Source of the DNA: Desulfoarculaceae bacterium
GTDB taxonomy: Bacteria > Desulfobacterota > Desulfobulbia > Desulfobulbales > Desulfocapsaceae
Assembly (NCBI GenBank): GCA_019429465.1
Contig: JAHYIV010000007.1
Coordinates: 50,532-114,531 of the forward strand
Reading direction: 5' to 3'
Length of the DNA stretch: 64,000 nucleotides
The notes under the pieces were generated by a model, which searched no databases, was not told the DNA's origin, and was given only the letters and a program-made list of their open reading frames with translations. Made by a program: the position numbers and the translations under genes. Positions 54,632-62,487 of the stretch are shown in pieces; position 1 is the stretch's first letter, and every line of letters begins with the position of its first letter.

Positions 54632-54801
54632 GGCTTAAGCTGTCTTCTGCCCGGACCGCGCCTTTATGCCATGATCCTGGAGCCATCAGCACTCTCGTCT
54701 ACTGTGCAAAGTCCTCGGTGATGGTTTGATCTGCCTGCAGCTGCCTTGAATGATATCCGCAGGCGGTTGTTGACTGTGCAAAGCATGAAGACCAAATGTA
54801 T

Positions 54802-54960
54802 TAAGCCGCTGTAAAAAAACAACATGGCCATCTAAGTGCCCGGAGCGGCATAAGGAGCCGGTCGCTCCTACGCCGTCCATGGCGCTCGCGACACTGGGCC
54901 GTCCCTGGCCTGCGTAACGAAATTGAGATAAATGGCCATGTTATTTCGTAACGGCTCCTA
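54802..54960. repeat. 159-bp MITE-like repeat, copy 1
   Basis: Begins TAAGCCGCTGTAAAAAAAC and ends ACGGCTCCTA, with imperfect terminal inverted repeats of about 28 bp (…AACATGGCCAT / ATGGCCATGTTA…). TA lies at both ends. It matches 59002-59160 at 152 of 159 positions by my comparison, with no gaps. The core includes CAGTGTCGC and ACGCAGGCC, shared with the 46-bp insertions. It sits between the membrane protein gene and regB. Confidence 0.85.
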
Positions 54961-54970
54961 AAAATACCTT

Positions 54971-56260
54971 ATGAGTAAACAAATCAACAGTCAGTTTGAT
55001 AAATCCGTGGCGGACTGGTTCCTGACCCTGCGCTGGGGCACGGTTCTGTGCCAGGTCCTTCTCTTTGCCGCGGTCCGCTTTCTCTTTGCCATAACGGTAC
55101 CGGCCCTTGTTCTGGGTTTGATTGCCTTTGAGGTGGCCTCAAATCTCCTCTTCGCCTGGCTGATTCGTGAAAAAAAGAGGGTTCCCGTCAACTTGTTCAC
55201 CGGCGTTATGTTCCTGGACATTGCCCTGCTGACCGCTCTTCTCGCCTTGACAGGTGGCGCGATGAATCCCTTCACCTTTCTCTACCTGGTCCATGTGGTT
55301 GTGGGGGCCATCCTTTTACCCAGGAATATGGCCTGGGGCCTGGCCGCCTTCTCTTCCGCCTGTTATGGGCTTTTTTTTCTGCCATGGTGCAATCTCTCCC
55401 GTATCGGAGCCGATCAATCCGTCTGTCATATTGAGACACTCTCCCCGGAACTGCAACTGCATCTGCAAGGGATGTGGGTAGCCTTTGCTATCACCGCCAT
55501 TTTCGTGGTGTTTTTTGTTACCCGAATTCAGCAGGCCCTGGTCGCTCACCGGGAGATCCGGGCCCAGCTGCGGGAGGAGCAGGGCAAAAATGAGCGTCTG
55601 GCATCGTTGGCCACCCTGTCTGCCGGCGCCGCCCATGAGTTTGGCACCCCCTTGTCCACCATTGCCGTGGTTGCCGGAGAGCTGTATCGGGAGATGAGTC
55701 AGGGGGGACATGAGGCCTGGCTGGAAGACCTGCGGCTGATCCGTTCTCAGGTGGCCAGGTGTCGGGATGTCCTGGGCCAGATGGCGGCCGATGCCGGAGA
55801 GCCCATGGGCGAGGGCATGGAAACGCCGACCATTGGCGCCCTGATCAGCGAGGTTCGTGCTTCACTCGAGGAACAATACCAGGGACGGCTGATCATTGAC
55901 TGTGCCGTGCTGGACACCTTGGTCAGTGTGCCCCGGCGTTCGGTCAAGCGAGTACTGCGCGGGCTGCTCTCCAATGCCTTTCATGCCTCGGACGCTGAGG
56001 CGTCAGTGACGTTAAGGGTCGTGCTTGATGATGCCATGGTAAGGTTTGAGGTCCGCGACCAGGGGCGGGGCATGGATAAAGAAACTGCCGCTATGGCCAG
56101 GAAACCTTTTTTTTCCACCAAGGCAGCAGGCCAGGGACTGGGACTCGGTCTCTATCTGGCCGGGAATTTGGCCGAGCGTCTGGGCGGCGGCCTTGACATT
56201 GACTCGACTCCGGGTTTTGGTACAACGGTCCGTTTTTGGATGAGGGCGCGAAGTGAATAA
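54971..56260 (+). CDS. regB: RegB/PrrB-type redox sensor histidine kinase
   Basis: 429 residues. Six membrane segments up to residue about 180, including the conserved quinone-binding motif GGAMNPF near residue 95. H-box LSAGAAHEFGTPLSTIAVVAGEL has the phosphorylated His near 221; the ATP-binding domain shows N-box NAFHASDA, DQGRGMD and GQGLGLGLYLA. RegB/PrrB sense quinone redox state and oxygen and phosphorylate RegA. Paired with the downstream RegA-like regulator, next to the NosL operon. A MITE-like repeat lies immediately upstream. Confidence 0.88.
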   Translation: MSKQINSQFDKSVADWFLTLRWGTVLCQVLLFAAVRFLFAITVPALVLGLIAFEVASNLLFAWLIREKKRVPVNLFTGVMFLDIALLTALLALTGGAMNPFTFLYLVHVVVGAILLPRNMAWGLAAFSSACYGLFFLPWCNLSRIGADQSVCHIETLSPELQLHLQGMWVAFAITAIFVVFFVTRIQQALVAHREIRAQLREEQGKNERLASLATLSAGAAHEFGTPLSTIAVVAGELYREMSQGGHEAWLEDLRLIRSQVARCRDVLGQMAADAGEPMGEGMETPTIGALISEVRASLEEQYQGRLIIDCAVLDTLVSVPRRSVKRVLRGLLSNAFHASDAEASVTLRVVLDDAMVRFEVRDQGRGMDKETAAMARKPFFSTKAAGQGLGLGLYLAGNLAERLGGGLDIDSTPGFGTTVRFWMRARSE

Positions 56261-56277
56261 GAACGGGAGGAGCAGAA

Positions 56278-56826
56278 ATGGAGGGTGTTGAACTGGCATA
56301 TTCAATTCTTCTGGTGGATGACGAGGACGTCTTTCGTCAACGGCTGGCCCTGGCCTTTCATAGGCGCGGTTTCACGGTCTATGAGGCCAGTGATTTTGAC
56401 AGTGCGGTTGGGGTATTGACAGAGAGTGAGCCGGAGCTGGCTCTCATCGATCTGCGGATGCCTGGCCGCTCTGGCCTTGAACTGGTGGCGGAGGCCAAAC
56501 GCCTGCGGCCGGAAATCAAGATTGTCGTTCTCACCGGTTATGGCAGCATTGCTACCGCCAGTCAGGCAATCAAACTCGGTGCCCTCTATTATCTGCCCAA
56601 GCCTGCTGATGTCGATGAGATCCTGCTCGCCTTTTCCAAGGATGACGATCTTTCGATAACGGTTGATCAAGACGAGTTGACACCGCCAAGCCTTGCCCGG
56701 GTGGAGTGGGAACATATTCAGCGGGTCCTGGCCGATTGCGATGGCAATATCTCGGAGGCAGCCCGCAGGCTCAATATCCATCGCCGCAGCCTGCAGCGCA
56801 AGCTGTTCAAGCATGCCCCTTCCTGA
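56278..56826 (+). CDS. regA: RegA/PrrA/ActR-type response regulator
   Basis: 182 residues, RBS GGGAGGAGC before ATG 56278. Receiver domain with phospho-Asp in LALIDLRMPGRSG near 58 and Lys in YYLPKPADVDE. The C-terminal Fis-type helix-turn-helix WEHIQRVLADCDGNISEAARRLNIHRRSLQRKL is the diagnostic RegA sequence. It should bind GCGNC-N5-GNCGC boxes. Two matches are in this window at 1775 and 35586. Confidence 0.93.
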   Translation: MEGVELAYSILLVDDEDVFRQRLALAFHRRGFTVYEASDFDSAVGVLTESEPELALIDLRMPGRSGLELVAEAKRLRPEIKIVVLTGYGSIATASQAIKLGALYYLPKPADVDEILLAFSKDDDLSITVDQDELTPPSLARVEWEHIQRVLADCDGNISEAARRLNIHRRSLQRKLFKHAPS

Positions 56827-57079
56827 TCTGCAACAAAAAAATAGCGGTGCATAGTTTTTATTGCACAGCTGCGATGCTTTCCAGTTTTCTTCTGCCATCA
56901 CCCCCTGAACAATACACAATAAAACAATCGCAAATTCAAGCTTATAGCAAAAAAGATTGTTATCATGCCAAAGTGGCGCCATTATTGCTTTACCACAATA
57001 ATCCCATATCAGGCTCGAACGTTTTCGACAATCAATCGTCCGTGCTTGTCAGATAGTGAAGATCCACAAAGGAGGTCAA

Positions 57080-57160
57080 ATGGTCCAGCTAGAGGAATTG
57101 CAAACACTCGCGTCTTCTTTTCAAGACATTCTCATTTCAGGCAGGAGGTGGAGAGTATGA
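57080..57160 (+). CDS. 26-codon leader ORF coupled to the TauE-like gene
   Basis: AAAGGAGG precedes ATG 57080. The ORF (MVQLEELQTLASSFQDILIS...) runs 26 codons to a TGA that overlaps the ATG of the next gene (ATGA). A strong RBS and exact coupling suggest translation, but conservation is unknown. It would be a leader or translational coupler. Confidence 0.5.
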   Translation: MVQLEELQTLASSFQDILISGRRWRV

Positions 57161-58392
57161 ACATCAAGTTTCGTGTATTGCCGATACTGGCCCTGGCGAT
57201 GGCCATGTTGTTCGTGCCGCAGGCACGGGCCGAACAACCCGTGGCTCCCACCATTAATATGGATAAAACCACCTTGAATAACGGCGGTGATTTTGTCATC
57301 TCCGGCCAGGCCCCGGCTGGTTCCCAGGTCTATATCGAGCTCTATGCTGTAGAAAAAAAGGTGCGATCCAATCGATTTGACCGCAAGAAGGACCCAAAAA
57401 CCGGCAAGATCCCCTATAAGTTTTATATCACCAAGGAGATGCCCGCCTTTTATAAAATCATTGTCCCTGTAGAAATGGCAGGTGCACTTGATAAAGCCAA
57501 GGCGGCGGGCAGTGGCTGGAAATATTCCGAGGTACTGAAGGAAGTCGGCGCCGATGCCGCCTACAGCGTCCCGGCCAAGATCCAAATTGACAATTATCAG
57601 GCCACGATCATGGCCAGTATTATCGGTTCCCGCGGTACTCTCCTGCCTGAAATGGACGAGAAGGCGACCAAAAGCGAATCGATGAAACTGGTGAAGGGAC
57701 AATTCCGCAGCGTTGGCAATCTGTTGGCAGCCGCTGTCGAAACCGCGCCTGATGGTTCCTATACAGCCAAGGTCAGACTGCGCACAGGTCTGGCGCCCGG
57801 TGAATACAATGCCCGAGTCACTGCTGTCACCGAGCGGATCAAGGAAGGGGACAAAGAAATAATCAATAAGGCCTCCAGCGAATTGATATCCTTTGACAAC
57901 AAGATCGCCTTCCCCACTGTCTATCTGAAAAATGCGGGCACCAGCATCAACCTGATCTGGCCCTTTCTCCTCGCTATGGTTGTCACGATTTTCGGCGTAC
58001 TCATGGGCGCCGGCGGAGGATTTATCCTTAACCCTCTGCTGGTTATGTTCTTCCCCCTGCCGCATACCATCGTTGCCGGAACGGTTATGCCCACCGTCCT
58101 TTTTGCCCAGGGAACAGGAATTGCCAACTATTCCAAGATTAAATTCATCAACTGGAAACTGGGTATCGGTATCGGTAGCGCCATGCTCCTGGGCGGCTTC
58201 ATCGGCCCGAAACTGACCGAGATGATCACCCTGGCTCAGTTCAAATCCGCCTTTGGCTGGATCCTCCTGGTGCTGGCGGCCCTGATGTTCTGGCAGACAA
58301 CGCCTGGCTATCTTTCAAAGAACAAAAAAGAGCAGGCCATCTTGAAAGAGTTCAAAAAACGGGCGGAAGAAACTGCCAAGGCCAAACAGTAA
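57157..58392 (+). CDS. TauE/SafE permease half with N-terminal periplasmic domain
   Basis: 411 residues from ATG 57157 (AGGAGG upstream). Signal peptide ALAMAMLFVPQARAEQP, then a beta-rich Ig-like periplasmic domain (INMDKTTLNNGGDFVISGQAPAGSQVYIEL) to about residue 265, then four membrane segments with the TauE/SafE motif LMGAGGGFILNPLLVMFFPLPHTIVAGTVMPTVL. The usual second half of TauE/SafE is absent and is supplied by the next gene. Substrates in the family include sulfonates and sulfur anions. Downstream of regBA. Confidence 0.82.
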   Translation: MNIKFRVLPILALAMAMLFVPQARAEQPVAPTINMDKTTLNNGGDFVISGQAPAGSQVYIELYAVEKKVRSNRFDRKKDPKTGKIPYKFYITKEMPAFYKIIVPVEMAGALDKAKAAGSGWKYSEVLKEVGADAAYSVPAKIQIDNYQATIMASIIGSRGTLLPEMDEKATKSESMKLVKGQFRSVGNLLAAAVETAPDGSYTAKVRLRTGLAPGEYNARVTAVTERIKEGDKEIINKASSELISFDNKIAFPTVYLKNAGTSINLIWPFLLAMVVTIFGVLMGAGGGFILNPLLVMFFPLPHTIVAGTVMPTVLFAQGTGIANYSKIKFINWKLGIGIGSAMLLGGFIGPKLTEMITLAQFKSAFGWILLVLAALMFWQTTPGYLSKNKKEQAILKEFKKRAEETAKAKQ

Positions 58393-58413
58393 ACCTATCT
58401 GGAGGAATCCGTT

Positions 58414-58803
58414 ATGAAAGTAGATTTTTGGGGTCAGGAATTTGAGGTCAACATGTGGGTCGGCTGCATCGGTGGCTTTTTCATCGCCATCATGTCATCC
58501 ATGTTCGGATTTGGCGGGGGACCATTCATGGTGCCACTGATGACACTCGCGCTGCGACTGCCCATGTATATTGTGGTCGGCAGCTCCCTGCTGGCGATCT
58601 TCTTCAATACCGCCATGGGAACTGCCCGCCACATGCAGTTTGGCAACTTTGACCTGATTCTCTTTCTGGCCATGTTCCCGGCAGCCATTATCGGTGGCTA
58701 TGTCGGTCCACAGATTGCCAAGAGATTGAGTCCGCAGATCGTCAAACGTGTTGCCTGCGTCGGTCTGGTGATTCTCGGCACAAAACTGCTGGGCCTCTTT
58801 TAA
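58414..58803 (+). CDS. Second TauE/SafE permease half
   Basis: 129 residues, RBS TGGAGGAATC. Four membrane segments with GCIGGFFIAIMSSMFGFGGGPFMVPLMTLALRLPMYIVVGSSLLAIFFNTAMG, the FGFGGGPFMVP motif of one TauE repeat. Together with the preceding protein it reconstitutes the eight-segment permease. A 21-base gap separates the genes. Confidence 0.85.
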   Translation: MKVDFWGQEFEVNMWVGCIGGFFIAIMSSMFGFGGGPFMVPLMTLALRLPMYIVVGSSLLAIFFNTAMGTARHMQFGNFDLILFLAMFPAAIIGGYVGPQIAKRLSPQIVKRVACVGLVILGTKLLGLF

Positions 58804-58908
58804 AAGGGAAGTTCGCCTTCCAGACCCGGTTTTTACGGCCCCCTCCTTTTGGTAGAGACTGGATCTGGTTTTTCCGCTGATTTTTTTCAAAAAAAGGGCT
58901 CTGCCCCT

Positions 58909-58963
58909 CTCATTCCAGCCTCTGCTTCGCCCCCCGTTGCGGAATCTGGAATGAGTTTTTTTT
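58909..58963 (+). terminator. Terminator after the split TauE genes
   Basis: CTCATTCCAG and CTGGAATGAG (10 bp) around a 27-base loop, followed by eight T. It is 105 bp after the stop codon. The rest of the 354-bp gap holds the second MITE-like repeat. Confidence 0.75.
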
Positions 58964-59001
58964 ATCAGAGAGAGTTGTCAACAACTTTTTGAATTATAAT
59001 C

Positions 59002-59160
59002 TAAGCCGCTGTAAAAAAATAACAAGGCCATCTAAGTGCCCGGAGCGGCATAAGGAGCCGGTCGCTCCTACGCCGTCCATGGCACTCGCGACACGGGGCC
59101 ATCCCTGGCCTGCGTAACGAAATAGATATAAATGGCCATGTTATTTCGTAACGGCTCCTA
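59002..59160. repeat. 159-bp MITE-like repeat, copy 2
   Basis: Same length, ends and terminal inverted repeats as copy 1. Its terminal CTA supplies the TAG stop codon of the minus-strand DUF190 gene, so it inserted at or inside that gene's 3' end. Confidence 0.85.
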
Positions 59161-59496
59161 AGCATTATGACTATAACGGATCACCGTAACCTTTTCCAGG
59201 GTGATCATGCCGCCGCCCATCATCTCGTCGATGCGGGGCATGAGCGCATCGATCTTTTCCTGACTCTCCACCACCTCGATAACCAGGGGAAGATCGAGCG
59301 ACAGCCTCAGCAGTTTGTCGGTATGAAAGACACTGTGGGCACCGAATCCGGCAACACCCCGCAGCACCGTGGCCCCGGCAAACCCTTCCGTTCTAAAGAG
59401 CTCAACCAGCGCCTCGGAGAGTGGGCGATGGCCGATTCTGTCGCTCTCGCCCAGGAATATCCGCATCAATACCTTTTCGCCGCTGAATCGTGTCAT
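59158..59496 (-). CDS. DUF190 protein
   Basis: 112 residues, a normal family length. KVLMRIFLGESDRIGHRPLSEALVELFRTEGFAGATVLRGVAGFG and PLVIEVVESQEKIDALMPRIDEMM are DUF190 blocks, a GlnB-like fold often found beside crcB. The stop codon TAG lies in the MITE-like repeat, so the last residues may differ from the ancestral gene. It shares the operon with the fluoride channel gene upstream. Confidence 0.88.
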   Translation of the reverse strand: MTRFSGEKVLMRIFLGESDRIGHRPLSEALVELFRTEGFAGATVLRGVAGFGAHSVFHTDKLLRLSLDLPLVIEVVESQEKIDALMPRIDEMMGGGMITLEKVTVIRYSHNA

Positions 59497-59523
59497 AATT
59501 GTCCTCGTTTGTTTAGGCGCCCT

Positions 59524-59898
59524 TTAGAGAAGCCGTGCCGCATGCATACCAAGCCAGGTAAAGACCAGACAAACGAAAACGCTGGCCAGAACATTCGCCG
59601 CCGCCACAAAAAAATTTCCATCTTCCAGCAGTCGCACGGTTTCATAGCTGAAGGTGGAAAAGGTGGTGAAGCCGCCGAGAAGACCAATGGTCAGACCGGT
59701 ACGCAGACTGACGGACAGCAGGGTGCTGCGCAGGCCGAATTCCATGACCAGGCCGATGACAAAGGCCCCCAGGATATTGACCACAAATGTGCCGTAGGGA
59801 AAGCCCCTCCCGAACAGATCGTAAGCCCAGCCTGAGACATAGTAACGGCTCACGCAGCCAAGCGCCCCGAATCCGGCGATAAGTAAAACCACCTGCAT
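59524..59898 (-). CDS. crcB: Fluoride channel CrcB/FluC
   Basis: 124 residues from ATG 59898, with AGGAGGATTTT upstream (the track's TTG at 59901 is in frame but second choice). Four membrane segments and signatures FGALGCVSRYYVSGW, TFVVNILGAFVIGLV and LLGGFTTFSTFSYETVRL. It exports fluoride as a dimer. No crcB fluoride riboswitch was recognised upstream. Confidence 0.93.
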   Translation of the reverse strand: MQVVLLIAGFGALGCVSRYYVSGWAYDLFGRGFPYGTFVVNILGAFVIGLVMEFGLRSTLLSVSLRTGLTIGLLGGFTTFSTFSYETVRLLEDGNFFVAAANVLASVFVCLVFTWLGMHAARLL

Positions 59899-60036
59899 CA
59901 AAATCCTCCTTAAGAAACACTATGAATTTCTCAATCAACAGACCTGAATCCGTGCAGCCAACGCAGCAGATGCGCCTGTATTGACGTCCGAATGTCGGAT
60001 GATTGCAGGATTTAGGGGTTATTCTTTTCCGCATCC

Positions 60037-60348
60037 CTAAGACGCCGAGACTGCCAAACCTTGCGAGGAACGGATCAGGACTATCAGGACGATGAAAAGA
60101 AGTGCCGACAAGGTCGCCGTTGCCGCACCAAAACAAAAAGTCGCGGCCGGAGAAATATGATCCCAGAGCCAGCCGGCAATGAGGCTGGCCGTTGATTCGG
60201 CAACCCCCTCGATCAGGCCGATCATGGCCATGTTGACCCCCAGCACGTTGGCCAGAAAGAGGGGCACCAGCGGATAGATCATCTCGGAACTCACGTCCAT
60301 AAAGAAGACATTCCTGCCGAAACCGAAGAATTTCTTCTCGTTTTTCAT
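60037..60348 (-). pseudogene. MFS transporter with an internal deletion
   Basis: 103 residues. It begins like an MFS permease ([45 protein letters not shown]), then jumps directly to what looks like the final membrane segment ([28 protein letters not shown]). About 280 residues of a normal 390-400 are missing, in frame. The start overlaps the TauE gene's stop (TGATG). Non-functional as a transporter. Confidence 0.72.
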
Positions 60349-61319
60349 CAAGGATGAAAGAAGGGAACAAGGAAGGGCAGGATATAATTGCCGGCCGTGA
60401 AGAGCAGACACAGCACCAGAATCCACTTGATCAATCTGGCCGGCACAAACTTCTGCAACCGCGCCCCGCAATACATGCCGGCAAAACCGCCGATGCCGAA
60501 GAGAACACCTAAGAGCCAATCGGGAGCAATGGCCATGGTGGGATAATAAGGGGCCAGGATCTGGTAAAAGAGCACCCCGGCCACCGAGGTGACAAAGGTT
60601 CCCATCAGTGCCGCCCCGGCCACGGTATAGACCGGCAGCCCGAAAAAACTGACGAAAAACGGGGCAATGATGGCGCCGCCGCCAATGCCGTAGACCCCGC
60701 CCACCATGCCGACAATCAGGCTAAGGCCCATGACACCGAAGGCATTGACGGTAAAGGTCTCCCCACAGAAATCATAGACAATACGGCTGAAGGTCCATTG
60801 CTGCACCGTGACTCGGGAGAGTTGTTCACCAGGGGCAGAAGCATTGGTTTCTTTGGCCTGGGGTTGTCGTTTGCGCTGCTGGTGAAACCGCTCCTCCGTC
60901 GAAGGTGTGTCCGCCTTTTTTTTCGTGCAGAACAGATCCTTGAGCAACCTTAGGCCAATATAGAGGAGCACCAGTCCGACAAAGAGCTTGAAATCTTTGG
61001 GGTCGGGCAGGTATCTGATGCGGACGACGGCCCCGACCAGCACCCCCGGCAGGGTGCCGATGATCACGATCCAGGTCAGGGGCCAGACCATTCTCCCTTC
61101 CTTGATGTAACGGTATACCCCGCTGGGGATGGCCACGATATTAAATAACTGATTGGTCGAGCTGACGGACGGGCTGGTGAATCCCAGGATGCTGACCTGA
61201 AAGGGCAGCAGCAGAAAGGCCCCGGACACCCCGCCCATGGAGGTGAACAGGGAGATGACAAAGGCGACCAGCGGCGGCACCAGCGGGTTGACCTCGATAC
61301 CGGCAACGGGAAAGTACAT
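60348..61319 (-). CDS. TauE/SafE family permease
   Basis: 323 residues, complete, unlike the split copy at 57-58.8 kb. Segments [39 protein letters not shown] and [50 protein letters not shown] carry the two family motifs; a charged cytoplasmic loop (residues about 128-175) joins the halves. The family moves sulfonates, sulfite or other sulfur or small organic anions. RBS AAGGGGC precedes ATG 61319; the preceding gene is the probable selenoprotein. Confidence 0.9.
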   Translation of the reverse strand: MYFPVAGIEVNPLVPPLVAFVISLFTSMGGVSGAFLLLPFQVSILGFTSPSVSSTNQLFNIVAIPSGVYRYIKEGRMVWPLTWIVIIGTLPGVLVGAVVRIRYLPDPKDFKLFVGLVLLYIGLRLLKDLFCTKKKADTPSTEERFHQQRKRQPQAKETNASAPGEQLSRVTVQQWTFSRIVYDFCGETFTVNAFGVMGLSLIVGMVGGVYGIGGGAIIAPFFVSFFGLPVYTVAGAALMGTFVTSVAGVLFYQILAPYYPTMAIAPDWLLGVLFGIGGFAGMYCGARLQKFVPARLIKWILVLCLLFTAGNYILPFLVPFFHP

Positions 61320-61333
61320 CAGAGCGCCCCTTT

Positions 61334-61597
61334 TTAGGCAATGGTTTGTAACATCGCGTCCACCACCTGGCGGACCTCACCCAGACATCAACGGCCAGAG
61401 GGATTTATCTCCGCGCAGCGGCAGTGGCCTTCTTTTTTTGCGGCAACAATGCGTTCCATAATCAGCGAGCGGCCGCAGGCCAAGGATGGCCCAGTGTCGC
61501 TCGCTCCTGGGATGGATGAAGAGCGGCCATGACGCAGGACATCCTGGCGCAGATCTTCCTCGGTGTAGCCAAAACAGTAACAGATCAGACGGGACAT
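61334..61597 (-). CDS. Bfd-like [2Fe-2S] protein, probable UGA-recoded selenoprotein
   Basis: Start ATG 61597 (TGGAGG upstream). MSRLICYCFGYTEEDLRQDVL and MERIVAAKKEGHCRC are Bfd-like [2Fe-2S] ligand segments. The ORF track ends at a TGA (61388-61390), but the frame continues coherently as U-CLGEVRQVVDAMLQTIA to TAA (61334-61336), 14 bases before the next gene's ATG. A SECIS-like hairpin lies 13 bases past the TGA. The protein of 87 residues would end in a Sec-Cys redox pair. It also contains an 18-residue insertion (SSIPGASDTGPSLACGRS) caused by a 46-bp repeat module with an 8-bp target duplication. The role of the insertion in function is unknown. Confidence 0.75.
61358..61375 (-). promoter_or_regulatory. 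SECIS-like hairpin downstream of an in-frame TGA
   Basis: GTCCGCC-AGGT-GGTGGAC pairs over seven base pairs (one G-U) with an AGGU loop, reminiscent of the E. coli fdhF SECIS loop. Nineteen bases separate the TGA from the loop, within the spacing I know for bacterial SECIS elements. This supports selenocysteine insertion rather than termination. Confidence 0.6.
61475..61520. repeat. 46-bp module inserted in the Bfd-like gene
   Basis: Flanked by an exact 8-bp duplication GAGCGGCC (61467-61474 and 61521-61528). The module contains GGATGGCCCAGTGTCGC and is 41/46 identical to the one at 62626-62671; its first 30 bases also match the core of the 159-bp repeats. With the duplication it adds 54 bases, in frame. 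Confidence 0.85.
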
Positions 61598-61726
61598 GAG
61601 CGCCTCCAGAGGGTTTGAATGTTGGCCGGCGTCCCGGCCCCTCCCTACTAAGGATGGGAGGTAAAAAATAACCATTTATTCAATGATGCAATTTTCTAAC
61701 CGGACGTTCTTTGTTCATAACGGCAT

Positions 61727-62485
61727 CTAAAAAATGTTCATGCGAAAACGAAGCTGCCGATAGCGCAAGACCACACCTTCCCTGAGAATCTTCTCCAGAT
61801 AAAGTTGATTCTCAACCATCTCTCCCTCACGACAGATCCTGTTGTTGATAATAATCATACGCCTGGCACTATCTTCCGAATAGATATGGCCGGCCAGTTT
61901 CAATGGCGGCAGGCCTTCCTGCACACTGGACGGCAAGTCCTGTACAAGGGGAACTGCTTCTGCCATCTCCGAGATATCCTTCTGCGCGACCCTTCGGGGC
62001 ACATCTTCAGGCCTTATCACAGTTTTCTCTTCAGGTACCGACTGTGCATTCTTTGGCGCCAAGCCGTTATCCGCCTCTGCCACCATCACAAACGGCTCCA
62101 GAACAACGTCTTCCTGACGCGCTGGCGGCTGACGAACAGCGACATTCTCATCTGCCTCACCCCTCAACGGTCGCTGAGAAGCTTTTTCCTTGACCGCAGG
62201 TCGATGCGCTACCAGGCCCACAGGCTGCTCCTTTAATTGCACAACACTCTCTTCCAGGGCAGAAATTTTTTCCTGCCAGGCCATATTGTTCCTCTGCGTA
62301 CTCCAGTACAGAGCAAGTGCCGACAAACCCAGCACCACCCCCACAGAAAGCCATATCCGCAAGAGGCTCTTTTTCTTCCCTTCCCCATGACCAGGCCGGT
62401 GTCCATGAACACTTTGCAGATCAGGGATCTCTCCCTGTTTTCTTTCCCGATCAGATTTTTTAAGCGCTTCCAGGATATAGGACAT
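61727..62485 (-). CDS. gspB: GspB-like protein (ATG 62485)
   Basis: 252 residues from ATG 62485; the track's GTG at 62491 is in frame. MSYILEALKKSDRERKQGEIPDLQ is the typical GspB opening. A single membrane segment (LLRIWLSVGVVLGLSALALYW) is followed by a Pro/Glu-rich periplasmic linker and a C-terminal domain (PLKLAGHIYSEDSARRMIIINNRICREGEMVENQLYLEKILREGVVLRYRQLRFRM). GspB with GspA assists secretin assembly through peptidoglycan. Coupled to gspA. Confidence 0.88.
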   Translation of the reverse strand: MSYILEALKKSDRERKQGEIPDLQSVHGHRPGHGEGKKKSLLRIWLSVGVVLGLSALALYWSTQRNNMAWQEKISALEESVVQLKEQPVGLVAHRPAVKEKASQRPLRGEADENVAVRQPPARQEDVVLEPFVMVAEADNGLAPKNAQSVPEEKTVIRPEDVPRRVAQKDISEMAEAVPLVQDLPSSVQEGLPPLKLAGHIYSEDSARRMIIINNRICREGEMVENQLYLEKILREGVVLRYRQLRFRMNIF

Positions 62486-62487
62486 GA

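Noticed and set aside
59899-60036. Fluoride riboswitch upstream of crcB
   Set aside because: The conserved GGxGAUG and CUCCUA-type elements of the crcB motif were not found in the upstream 138 bases.
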